Below, piece by piece: positions 17,140 through 24,541 of a DNA stretch of 32,833 nucleotides (positions are counted from its first letter, which is position 1; each line of letters begins with the position of its first letter). Position numbers and translations under genes: made by a program. The stretch comes from Prochloraceae cyanobacterium (GTDB lineage: Bacteria > Cyanobacteriota > Cyanobacteriia > Cyanobacteriales > JASJDA01). The stretch is taken from NCBI GenBank assembly GCA_030065755.1, contig JASJDA010000039.1, forward strand, positions 1-32,833, read 5' to 3'. The notes under the pieces are model-generated. The model searched no databases. It was not told the DNA's origin and worked only from the letters and a program-made list of their open reading frames with translations.

Positions 17140-17925
17140 TTAAAATAACATTTCTACACAATCCCCACGATCGAGTTGTAATCTAGATTTGGCACTACCA
17201 CCATTAACGGCAATTTCGACCCATCCGTGGCTGCCAATTAAAGCGACAATTTGTCCTGGGGAGCGATCGCTGTAGGTCTGACATGGGGAAATTTTTAGAT
17301 TCCCTATCTTTACCGACCAGTTTTTACCTGCAACTGCTGCAGCGCTAATATTAGTGATTAGATTTCCAAAGCGATCGACATATTGAATAAATCCTGTTAC
17401 CCCAGTATTAGTTATTTTCAATTCTGGAATGGGCATTTTTATTAGACTATTTGGATCTATGTTGTTCCCTAATTCTGTTAAAGCTACCCCACTAGCAAGA
17501 TGACCCCCCACTGGGGCAAAAATATCTCTACCGTGAAAAGTAGCGCTAGGATGAGAACAGCGCCAATAATCGGAGTTAGTTAACTCTACTGCTGCTATGG
17601 CTGGAGATAAACTCAAAACACCGCTAAATATACCGTTATCTGGTCCGACGAGATAACCTCCCTCAAATTCTATTCCTACTCCTCGTCGCTGACTCCCTAC
17701 TCCTGGATCTACTACTGCTACGTGGACGGTTTCTGCTGGAAAGTAAGCAAATGCATTCATCAAACAAAATCTACCCGCAGCAATGTTTTGAGGGGGTATG
17801 TGATGGGTTAAATCTATTACTTTCAACAGGGGATTTATTTGGGCGATCGCTCCCTTCATTATCCCCACATAGCCGTCTTCTAAGCCGAAATCAGTTAGTA
17901 GAGTAATAATTCTATTTTCTGACAT
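17140..17925 (-). CDS. SAM hydrolase / SAM hydroxide adenosyltransferase (DUF62 family)
   Basis: The protein has 261 residues. It matches the DUF62 family, whose members hydrolyse S-adenosylmethionine to adenosine and methionine and share the fold of the fluorinase and chlorinase. The N-terminal domain has LLTDFG at 9-14 (D12), VVDPGVGSQRRG at 71-82 (D73, R80) and FHGRDIFAP at 130-138 (H131), giving the Asp-Arg-His set that activates water. The C-terminal domain has YVDRFGNLITNI near 182-193. No halogenation-specific features stand out. The gene precedes phoX by 38 bases and may be co-transcribed with it. It is divergent from the 62-residue gene at 18020. Confidence 0.92.
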   Translation of the reverse strand: MSENRIITLLTDFGLEDGYVGIMKGAIAQINPLLKVIDLTHHIPPQNIAAGRFCLMNAFAYFPAETVHVAVVDPGVGSQRRGVGIEFEGGYLVGPDNGIFSGVLSLSPAIAAVELTNSDYWRCSHPSATFHGRDIFAPVGGHLASGVALTELGNNIDPNSLIKMPIPELKITNTGVTGFIQYVDRFGNLITNISAAAVAGKNWSVKIGNLKISPCQTYSDRSPGQIVALIGSHGWVEIAVNGGSAKSRLQLDRGDCVEMLF

Positions 17926-18019
17926 ATATCAATGTTTATTAAATTTCAGTATTCTAAGATACTAATTTTGTTAATTTAGAGGTACAAGATGTCTGGACAC
18001 CATAAATCAATAAATAAAA

Positions 18020-18208
18020 ATGTTTACTAAGAACAAAAAAATTAGTCGGGAAACTTTACAAAAAGCTGCTTCTGCTCATCGTCAAAGTTTAATCAATAGC
18101 TTAAAACACCGCTTAGAAGTAGCTAGAGCCAGTGGAGACGACAATTTAGTGGGTCAACTAGAAGCAGAGGCTAAATACTTAAAGATAAGTGGTCTTTCAG
18201 CCAAATAA
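18020..18208 (+). CDS. Small conserved-looking helical protein
   Basis: The protein has 62 residues, is basic, and is predicted to be almost all helical: KISRETLQKAASAHRQSLI, then a second helix with HRLEVARASGDDNLVGQLEAEAKYL. The RLEVARASGD-LVGQLEAEAKYL pattern looks like a recurring cyanobacterial short protein, but I know no function. It has no membrane segment. Its last twelve bases overlap the 3' end of the convergent spmB-like gene, so the two transcripts would be complementary there. Its start is divergent from the DUF62 gene. Confidence 0.7.
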   Translation: MFTKNKKISRETLQKAASAHRQSLINSLKHRLEVARASGDDNLVGQLEAEAKYLKISGLSAK

Positions 18209-18745
18209 AAACCTGCAAATATATACAGCGCTCAAAATACCTACTAGGTCAGCGATTAATCCAGAAATGAGAGCGTGACGTACTTTTTTAATGCCTACAG
18301 AACCGAAATAAACTGCTAAGACGTAGAAAGTTGTTTCAGTGGAGCCATACATAGTCGCTCCTATCTTAGCAAACAGAGAGTCTTGACCGTATTGATTGAC
18401 TAAATCGCTGAGCAAACCAAAAGAACCACTACCAGAAAGAGGTCGCATGACAGCTAAAAGCAAGTTTTCTGGTGGAAAGCCGATCGCGTTCAAAATCGGT
18501 GAGAGAAAATCGGTGACAATATCTAACGCTCCCGAAGCGCGAAACATTCCTATCCCTACTAAAATAGCTACTAAGTAAGGAATAATTCTAATAGCGATAT
18601 TAAAGCCGTCTTTAGCACCTTCGACAAAAACTTCGTATACCTTTACTTTTTTAACGAGTAAGCCGTAAAAAGGAATAGTGGCTAACAAAAGTGGGATAAC
18701 ATACTTTGCTCCCTCATTAAAAATATTAATTACTGATTCAATCAT
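18197..18745 (-). CDS. spmB: SpmB-like membrane protein (nucleoside-recognition/Gate domain)
   Basis: The protein has 182 residues with four to five hydrophobic segments. The NRMNAIGFPPENLLLAVMRPLSGSG-like stretch (MRPLSGSGSFGLL) and the MYGSTETTFYVLAVYFGSVG segment are the conserved core of SpmB proteins. Bacillus SpmA and SpmB affect spore core dehydration; this organism is not a spore former by any sign here, so the name marks only the family. The start codon overlaps the end of the spmA-like gene by eight bases, indicating translational coupling and a probable heteromeric membrane complex. The substrate is unknown. Confidence 0.9.
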   Translation of the reverse strand: MIESVINIFNEGAKYVIPLLLATIPFYGLLVKKVKVYEVFVEGAKDGFNIAIRIIPYLVAILVGIGMFRASGALDIVTDFLSPILNAIGFPPENLLLAVMRPLSGSGSFGLLSDLVNQYGQDSLFAKIGATMYGSTETTFYVLAVYFGSVGIKKVRHALISGLIADLVGILSAVYICRFLFG

Positions 18746-19376
18746 TGCCGATCTCTTCTGGTTGTGGTTCTAATTTGGTTTCCGATCGGATTTCGGGTGC
18801 AATCGTAAATTGCTTAAGTTTTGATAAAATTTTGACGGAAACGATCGCGGCTATGGTAGACATAGACGTTGCAAAAATAGTAGGTAAAAAAATCTGACTG
18901 GCACTGACTCCCATCAGACCTACTACTGTTGCTGGTAAAATTAACTGAACGCTAGAGGTATTAATCGCCAAAAAAGTACACATAGCATTACTAGCGGTGT
19001 CTTTTGTGGGATTTAGTTCTTGCAGTTCTTGCATAGCTTTCAGTCCCAGTGGCGTTGCAGCGTTGCCAAGTCCTAAAATATTAGCAGCCATATTCAAGAC
19101 AATTGATCCCATAGCGGGATGGTCTGGGGGAACTTCGGGAAAAAGCCAAATAGTTATGGGTCGAACGATCTGAGAAATTAATTCTATCAACCCCGATTCT
19201 TCAGCAATTTTCATCATTCCCAGCCAAAGTGCCATAATACCAATTAATCCTATGGCTAGGGTTACTGCTGCTTCAGCACTGTTAATAGCTGCTTCTGTTA
19301 CTGCATCGATTTTTCCATCGATCGTACCAACTACTACTGAAATAAAAATCAGTCCAAACCAAACATAGTTGAGCAT
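18738..19376 (-). CDS. spmA: SpmA-like membrane protein (nucleoside-recognition/Gate domain)
   Basis: The protein has 212 residues, with an N-terminal hydrophobic helix, the conserved GIMALWLGMMKIAEESGL segment (about 43-60), the ANILGLGNAATPLGLKAMQEL core (about 94-114) and further membrane helices. These match SpmA. GAGG lies about ten bases before the ATG. It forms a two-gene unit with the overlapping spmB-like gene. The pair is found in many non-sporulating bacteria, with transport of a nucleoside-like or peptidoglycan-related compound proposed but not settled. Confidence 0.9.
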   Translation of the reverse strand: MLNYVWFGLIFISVVVGTIDGKIDAVTEAAINSAEAAVTLAIGLIGIMALWLGMMKIAEESGLIELISQIVRPITIWLFPEVPPDHPAMGSIVLNMAANILGLGNAATPLGLKAMQELQELNPTKDTASNAMCTFLAINTSSVQLILPATVVGLMGVSASQIFLPTIFATSMSTIAAIVSVKILSKLKQFTIAPEIRSETKLEPQPEEIGND

Positions 19377-19480
19377 CTACCAATCCTCAAGTTTCGAGTT
19401 GCTCGATAGGTATTGGATATTATAGGGCGATCGTACAAATACTCAAACCTTCCCATCTTAAGAAATAGCGATCGCTTTTA

Positions 19481-19648
19481 GGGAAGAGGGGGAGATGGGG
19501 AGATGGGGAGATGGGGAGATGGGGGAGAGGGGGAGAGAGGGAGATGGGGAGAGAGGGAGATGGGGGAGTAGAGGAGAATAACAAATAGCAAACAGCCAAC
19601 AGCTAACAGCAAATAGCAAACAGCCAACAGCCAACAGCAAATAGCAAA
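19481..19648. repeat. Two adjoining heptamer-repeat tracts
   Basis: Positions 19481-19575 are a purine tract built on GGGAGAT and GAGAGGG units. Positions 19580-19648 are repeats of CAGCCAA, CAGCTAA and AAATAGC, the reverse complement of the repeats at 14741 and 28371. The tract ends directly at the stop codon of the SRPBCC-like gene. A reading frame through it has strongly biased composition (Leu/Ser/Pro) and is not a gene. Confidence 0.8.
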
Positions 19649-20044
19649 TCAAGTATTTACTTTGGGTTGGGTGGAAACGAATTGACGAAATCTTAGCAAA
19701 CTCATAGTTTGACCTAAACTTAGGGGTAACATGGAAATACCTTCGAGACGAGACTGCACCCAGCCTTCTCCCCAATACCATTCGTGATATCCGTCAATTG
19801 CTTTACTTAATATCAAGCGCAAACAGTTGTCGTTTGCTATTTCTACTTTGTGTTCTACAGATACAATTCCGATCGAAGTGGTAAATGTCAATCCTGAGTG
19901 TAGCTTTTCTGGTATTCCAGGTGAAAAACTTTGAGGGAGAAGCCACTGTCTCAACTTGCTGGTATGTAATAAACTATCTCTAATTACACTTGCAGGTGCT
20001 TCTACTTCGATGCGAAGATGACTTTTTTGAAATTTACCAAACAT
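19649..20044 (-). CDS. SRPBCC-like small protein of unknown function
   Basis: The protein has 131 residues. It begins with a beta strand and helix typical of the START/SRPBCC (Bet v1-like) fold: RIEVEAPASVIRDSLLHTSKLRQWLLPQSFSPG, where a hydrophobic ligand pocket would open. The EIANDNCLRLILSKAIDGYHEWYWGEGWVQSRLEGISMLPLSLGQTMSLLRFRQF part completes the beta sheet and the long C-terminal helix. Proteins of this type bind lipids, pigments or other hydrophobic molecules; no ligand can be named here. It follows polA by 43 bases on the same strand and may be read through from it. Confidence 0.7.
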   Translation of the reverse strand: MFGKFQKSHLRIEVEAPASVIRDSLLHTSKLRQWLLPQSFSPGIPEKLHSGLTFTTSIGIVSVEHKVEIANDNCLRLILSKAIDGYHEWYWGEGWVQSRLEGISMLPLSLGQTMSLLRFRQFVSTQPKVNT

Positions 20045-20087
20045 ATTATTTCTAGTTTTGACGATCGAGTTAAATAGAACTTATGTA

Positions 20088-23048
20088 CTATTTTGCTTCC
20101 ATCCAATTTTGACCCTCGCACACATCTACAAGCAAGGGAATGCTTAATTGCACGGCACTTTCCATTGTAAACTTAATTTGAGGTTGCAATTCTTGCCATT
20201 CGTCTGGAGGAATTTCAAAAACTAATTCGTCGTGTACCTGCAGTAATAATCGCGATCGGTAATTTGGCAGTATTTGATGCAATTTTACCATGGCTATTTT
20301 AATAATATCAGCACTAGAGCCTTGAATGGGGGCATTAGCTGCAGCTCTTAATAATTGTGCGTCGTAATTACTCAGTTTTAGCCGAGTTAGGTCAATATCT
20401 TCGGGGTTAGCTCCTCTTAACCTTCTGAGATTGTCGTTTATGAAATTAAAATAGCGTCGTCTTCCCAAGATAGTAGTAACGAAACCGTTGGCGATCGCCT
20501 CTTTTTTCATCCTATCTAAATAAGCAAAAATTCCTGCATATCTCTGTCTGTATTTTTCAATAAACTTTCTCCCTTCTTCTGGACTTACTTTAGCTTCTCT
20601 GGCAAATCTTTGCGCTCCCATACCATAAATTACGCCAAAATTAATTATCTTCCCTAAACCTCGTTCTTCTGGGGTTACTGTTTCTTTGTCAAATAATATT
20701 TTTGCGGTGACACTGTGAACGTCTTGACTATTTTTGTATGCTTCAATTAATACTGGTTCCTGACTCAAATGAGCTAAAATTCGCAACTCTATTTGGGAGT
20801 AGTCAGCAGAGACTAATAACCAATCATCTTTGGGAATAAATGCTTTGCGTATTTGTCGAGAAAACTGGGTGCGAATGGGGATATTTTGTAAATTCGGGTT
20901 AGAAGAAGAGAGTCTTCCTGTAGATGTGACCGTTTGATTGAAATTTGTATGTACTCTCTTAGTGTCTGGATCGATCGAGTTTGGTAGTGCATCTACATAG
21001 GTCGATTTTAGTTTGGAAAGGGTGCGATATTCTAAAAGCCGATCGATAATGGGATGGTCGTCTTGCAGTTTTTCTAAAGTAGCGCGATCGGTGGAATAAC
21101 CACTTTTAATCTTGCGTGATTTTCTTTTATCTAATGCTAGTTTTTCAAACAAGATTTCGCTTAACTCTTTGGGAGAAGCTAAATTAAATTTCTCTCCCAC
21201 ATCTTCATAAGCTTGTCGTTCGATCTTTTCTAAATCTTTCTCTAACTGTTTAGATAATTCTTGTAGATAAGCTGTATCGATCCGAAACCCTTGAAGTTCC
21301 ATTTCTGCTAACACTGGTTCTAAGGGTTGTTCTACTTCTAATAGCAATTTATCTAATTGGGGAAATTTTTCTAATTCTGCTTGCAGTTTAGGAACCAAAC
21401 AGAAGGTCGTATAAGCATCTATCCCGCAATATTCTGCTACTGTTTCAATATCGAGGTCAGCAATAGTTTTTTTCTTGGGGATGTTTAACTCTTCGTAGCT
21501 TTTCGCTTTTATTCCCAAGTTGGGGAGGTAGCGATCGCACAAGTCTTTGAGGTTGTGAGTTTGTTCTGGATATAAAACATAACTGGCTAACATTGTATCC
21601 ACAACCACCCCAGCTAGTTTAATTCCTTGATGCCATAATACTAGACGATCGAATTTAGCGTTTTGCAATACTTTGGGACAGTCACTACTTTCTAAAATAG
21701 GACGCAATGCAGATAGAATTTCTGCTTTTTTTAGTTGTTCCCCTTCGGTATGACTGACAGGAATGTAAGCGATTTCGTTGACTTCGTCCCCCCAACAACA
21801 ACCTATCCCTACCAATTCTGCATGTTTTGGCGTTAAAGATGTAGTTTCTGTATCCCAGGCTACGGGTTTAGCTGGATTGGTTTTAGTCTTGAGTATATCG
21901 ATCAACTCTGTTAGCTGTTCTGAAGTTTGAATTATTCGCGGATTAATTGGCGATTTATAAGTTTCTTTAGCTTCAATTTCGGTTTTTTCTGTTGTAACCG
22001 GAACGTCAAATATAGATAGTTGTTTATTTTCAGATGTATCTTCAGCTATTTCCTCTTTGAAGCTTTCTAATGTACCGCCAAATTGTTCCTGTAACCGCTC
22101 GATTCTTTGGAGAAATTTATGGAGTTCTAATGTTTCTAGCAAAGGTTTAAGTCGCTTGCTGTCAAATCCTTGCAGTTTGCAATCTTCTATTTGGAATTTT
22201 AAAGATATATCCTCTACTAATTTAGCTAGATATTGAGACGCGATCGCGTCTTCTTTTCCTGCTTCTAATTTTTTCTTGACTGCACCTTTAATTTCGTCAA
22301 TATTTTGATAAATTACTTCTAAAGAACCGTATTCTGCCATTAATTTGACAGCAGTCTTTTCGCCAATTCCTCTAACTCCAGGAATATTATCTGATTTATC
22401 GCCACAAAGAGCTTTATAATCAATAATCTGTTCTGGTTTTATACCCAGTTTTTCTACTACTGCGTCTGCATCAAATTCTATATAATTGGGGTTGACAGAA
22501 CTCTTAATTGCTTTGTTATCCAGATAAATGACGCTAATCTTATTTCGATCGTCCACTAGTTGAAATAAATCTCGATCGCCACTGACAATTTTGACTCGAT
22601 ATCCTTGCTTACTAGCTTTTCGCGCTATAGTTGCCAAAACATCGTCTGCTTCATATCCAGCAGCAGCGATCGTCTGTAAGTTAAAGGCAGATAGTAACTG
22701 CTGAAGATTATTTAAGTCAGTGATAAACTCAGGTTCTACTTCCTTGCGGTTGGCTTTGTAATTGGGATCGGCTTGATGGCGAAAAGATGGTTCTTGGCGA
22801 TCGAAAGCAACTGCTATGTACTGCGGTTGCTGAGATTTGATTATGTGTAGTAGAGAGTTGACGAACCCAAAACAGACGCTAGTAGGAACTCCTGTGGAAG
22901 TATGTAGGGGTTCTCGTTTAGATTTAGCAAATGCGTAATAAGAACGAAAGGCTAGAGAATGACCGTCAATGAGAATCAATAGGGGATCTGTTTCTGGTGC
23001 ATTGACTCCAGAAACGATAGATTTGGAAGATTGAGGAGATTTAGACAT
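20088..23048 (-). CDS. polA: DNA polymerase I
   Basis: The protein has 986 residues, with all three domains intact. The 5' nuclease is at about 22-310 (LILIDGHSLAFRSYYA; GYEADDVLATIA at 131-142; VSGDRDLFQL at 155-164; GDKSDNIPGVRGIG). The 3'-5' exonuclease is at about 370-555, with acidic residues D399 and E401 (WDTET), D467 in NAKFD, and YCGIDA near 540, so proofreading looks active, unlike some bacterial family A enzymes. The polymerase is at about 570-986, with motif A DYSQIELR (D749), motif B around K800/F804/Y808 and motif C VHDE at 938-941. F804 is in the position that favours normal over dideoxy nucleotides. It fills gaps in repair and replaces Okazaki primers. Confidence 0.98.
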   Translation of the reverse strand: MSKSPQSSKSIVSGVNAPETDPLLILIDGHSLAFRSYYAFAKSKREPLHTSTGVPTSVCFGFVNSLLHIIKSQQPQYIAVAFDRQEPSFRHQADPNYKANRKEVEPEFITDLNNLQQLLSAFNLQTIAAAGYEADDVLATIARKASKQGYRVKIVSGDRDLFQLVDDRNKISVIYLDNKAIKSSVNPNYIEFDADAVVEKLGIKPEQIIDYKALCGDKSDNIPGVRGIGEKTAVKLMAEYGSLEVIYQNIDEIKGAVKKKLEAGKEDAIASQYLAKLVEDISLKFQIEDCKLQGFDSKRLKPLLETLELHKFLQRIERLQEQFGGTLESFKEEIAEDTSENKQLSIFDVPVTTEKTEIEAKETYKSPINPRIIQTSEQLTELIDILKTKTNPAKPVAWDTETTSLTPKHAELVGIGCCWGDEVNEIAYIPVSHTEGEQLKKAEILSALRPILESSDCPKVLQNAKFDRLVLWHQGIKLAGVVVDTMLASYVLYPEQTHNLKDLCDRYLPNLGIKAKSYEELNIPKKKTIADLDIETVAEYCGIDAYTTFCLVPKLQAELEKFPQLDKLLLEVEQPLEPVLAEMELQGFRIDTAYLQELSKQLEKDLEKIERQAYEDVGEKFNLASPKELSEILFEKLALDKRKSRKIKSGYSTDRATLEKLQDDHPIIDRLLEYRTLSKLKSTYVDALPNSIDPDTKRVHTNFNQTVTSTGRLSSSNPNLQNIPIRTQFSRQIRKAFIPKDDWLLVSADYSQIELRILAHLSQEPVLIEAYKNSQDVHSVTAKILFDKETVTPEERGLGKIINFGVIYGMGAQRFAREAKVSPEEGRKFIEKYRQRYAGIFAYLDRMKKEAIANGFVTTILGRRRYFNFINDNLRRLRGANPEDIDLTRLKLSNYDAQLLRAAANAPIQGSSADIIKIAMVKLHQILPNYRSRLLLQVHDELVFEIPPDEWQELQPQIKFTMESAVQLSIPLLVDVCEGQNWMEAK

Positions 23049-23646
23049 AGCTATATTTTAGCTTTGTCGGGTTTATTTGATTTCTAAGCCTTGAAAACAA
23101 TTCCTGCGAGGTTTAATGTAAAGTTTAGTAAAAAGACTTGCCTTATTTTCGTCAGTGGATGTTATTCTATTATTAAGGCACTAAAGAAGTACACCACACT
23201 TCTAAAGGAAAAAAGATTAGGTTTTGTGCCTCCCATCTAATCTAATCAGCACTTTACTAATATTATTTAGATCGATTTAAGATGGTTTCTCTCTCAATTG
23301 TTTGGGGTGGTATTCTCAGATAGTTTCCAGAGTAAGAGCCATAATCCTAAACCGGAACAGGCAATGTAGCGATCGAATGTTAGAGAAAAGTTGTTGAGAA
23401 GCTAATGTCCACCTTAGTAAGTTTAACTCAATAATCATTCGGATTTTTAGGAGTCTAGATTACTTGTATATTGGATAACCCGCCTCCATAGGCGGGTAAA
23501 TTGTTTTTAGCAACAAAACTTTTTTAACGGTTAGCAGTGACCAGTTATCAGCAATCAGTTGTAAGTGGGATCGAAAGTCCCCTATCTCTACAGGTAAGAT
23601 GTCTGAGAACGTGGTTTAAATCGATGAGGGAGACCTGATAACTGAT
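23049..23646. other. Gene-free, hairpin-rich stretch after the polA start
   Basis: The nearly 600 bases hold no supported protein gene. Between about 23180 and 23245 are two neat hairpins, AGAAGT/ACTTCT (23185-23203) and AGATTAG/CTAATCT (23214-23243). At 23478-23497 ACCCGCC pairs with GGCGGGT and is followed on the plus strand by AAATTGTTTTT, a weak terminator. Around 23530-23560 is a degenerate heptamer-like run (GACCAGTTATCAGCAATCAGTT). A plus-strand small RNA ending at the GC-rich hairpin is possible; I could not match a known RNA family. Confidence 0.35.
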
Positions 23647-23865
23647 TCAATGTTGAACTCTAGAGGACAAGGGATTGTGGATTGCTCTAGAGCGTTCAAT
23701 AGTATTATTTTCAGTAAATTTTATTGAAGATTGTGTTTTTTGTCGCCAGTTTTTTGGTAATTTGATTTTTTCAATTAGGGATCTAATTGTCCAGTAACAG
23801 AGAATGACAAAAAATTTAACTGGATTTTTCTCGTGAAAAATATTTGGTGTAGGCATCTGAAACAT
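23647..23865 (-). CDS. Unknown 72-residue protein following the precursor-peptide gene
   Basis: The frame is open to 23907, but the ATG at 23865 has a strong ribosome binding site (GAAGGAGGAAGGAG, about six bases before the start) and gives MFQMPTPNIFHEKNPVKFF as N-terminus. The protein is basic with one hydrophobic stretch (VKFFVILCYWTIRSLI, about 15-30) that could be a membrane anchor, followed by a polar, lysine/arginine-rich tail. It begins 19 bases after the stop codon of the Nif11-like peptide gene, so both are probably on one transcript. I do not recognise a family. It could be an immunity or accessory protein, but that is only position-based. Confidence 0.5.
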   Translation of the reverse strand: MFQMPTPNIFHEKNPVKFFVILCYWTIRSLIEKIKLPKNWRQKTQSSIKFTENNTIERSRAIHNPLSSRVQH

Positions 23866-23884
23866 TTTTAGCTCCTTCCTCCTT

Positions 23885-24061
23885 CTATCCCGCAGACATA
23901 GAACCATCCTTTACAGAAGCAAATAAATAATCTACAATCGAACCCCCAGCAATTGCTTCTAAATCCTCTTTACTTAATACTATCTCAGTGACTATTGCCT
24001 GCACTAATTGGTCATTTTTTTTTACTTTTTGTAAGAATTGATGTATTGCTTCTGCGTTCAT
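23885..24061 (-). CDS. Nif11-like double-glycine precursor peptide with a shortened leader
   Basis: The peptide has 58 residues. Residues 1-24 (MNAEAIHQFLQKVKKNDQLV...) match the N-terminal helix of Nif11-type leader peptides, and residues 29-40, VLSKEDLEAIAGG, match their C-terminal motif with the double-glycine cleavage site. The middle part of the roughly 65-80-residue Nif11 leader is missing. The predicted core after GG is SIVDYLFASVKDGSMSAG: 18 residues with four serines and no cysteine or threonine, so lanthionine rings are not possible. Nif11 leaders direct modification and are cut by peptidase-containing ABC exporters. No modifying enzyme or exporter is in the window, so any would act from elsewhere. 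A divergent 93-residue gene lies 110 bases away. An alternative is a class II bacteriocin-like peptide. Confidence 0.75.
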   Translation of the reverse strand: MNAEAIHQFLQKVKKNDQLVQAIVTEIVLSKEDLEAIAGGSIVDYLFASVKDGSMSAG

Positions 24062-24133
24062 TGTTTTTAATCCTTACCAATATCTTCTTGTCTCTTATTA
24101 TTGTCGATGTCCCTAGCAAAAACAATACATATT

Positions 24134-24166
24134 AGTTCAGGAAAGTTCAGGAATAAAGTTCAGGTA
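24134..24166. promoter_or_regulatory. Three direct repeats between divergent small genes; possible operator
   Basis: AGTTCAGGAA occurs at 24134-24143 and 24144-24153, and AGTTCAGGTA at 24157-24166, just before the ATG at 24172. The repeats fill the part of the divergent intergenic region nearest the 93-residue gene. Repeat spacing of 10 and 13 bases would put binding sites close to one face of the helix. The third copy also supplies the AGG that may serve as ribosome binding site. A regulator site is inference only. Confidence 0.4.
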
Positions 24167-24171
24167 AATTC

Positions 24172-24453
24172 ATGTGTAAAAAAAATCAGCACTTAAGGAA
24201 ATCCCAACTAATCAAACATCCAGAAGTTTTCTTATGGGGTTTAGAAACGAAACTACTTAATATTATTGATACTGCCAATGTTTTTCACCGTGCCAAGCCA
24301 GCAGTTAAGCAAGCAAGATATTCGATCTCGTTTTGCTATACTTCCGATCTGGCAGAAGTGAATTGGGGAAGTCGTGGAGTTTCCTCAGAAGAATGGAAAA
24401 AGATTGACAATCAACTCAATCATTATCAAAGAAAATGTTTACTTAAAATATAA
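24172..24453 (+). CDS. Unknown 93-residue protein, divergent from the precursor-peptide gene
   Basis: The protein is basic and soluble-looking, starting MCKKNQHLRKSQLIKHPEVF and ending HYQRKCLLKI. The region 20-60 (FLWGLETKLLNIIDTANVFHRAKPAVKQARYSISF) is probably helical then beta, and SSEEWKKIDNQLNHYQRK is a C-terminal helix. I do not recognise a family. It has no signal peptide or membrane helix. The start is immediately after the triple AGTTCAGGAA repeat, which may control it. The EVE-domain gene starts 88 bases downstream on the same strand. Confidence 0.5.
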   Translation: MCKKNQHLRKSQLIKHPEVFLWGLETKLLNIIDTANVFHRAKPAVKQARYSISFCYTSDLAEVNWGSRGVSSEEWKKIDNQLNHYQRKCLLKI

Positions 24454-24541
24454 TTATCCTTTTTTTGTCACTGTGCAAGTTCGAGAAATAGCAAATAAGC
24501 TCGATCGGGGAGTGTTTAATATCTTATTAGACTTTAGTTAA

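Noticed and set aside
19481..19648. Repeated tract considered as a CRISPR array
   Set aside because: The repeat unit is about seven bases and tandem, with no spacers and no cas genes.
19458..19781. Minus-strand frame of 107 codons
   Set aside because: It is a translation of the purine/pyrimidine repeats (Leu/Pro/Ser runs) plus an off-frame part of the SRPBCC-like gene.
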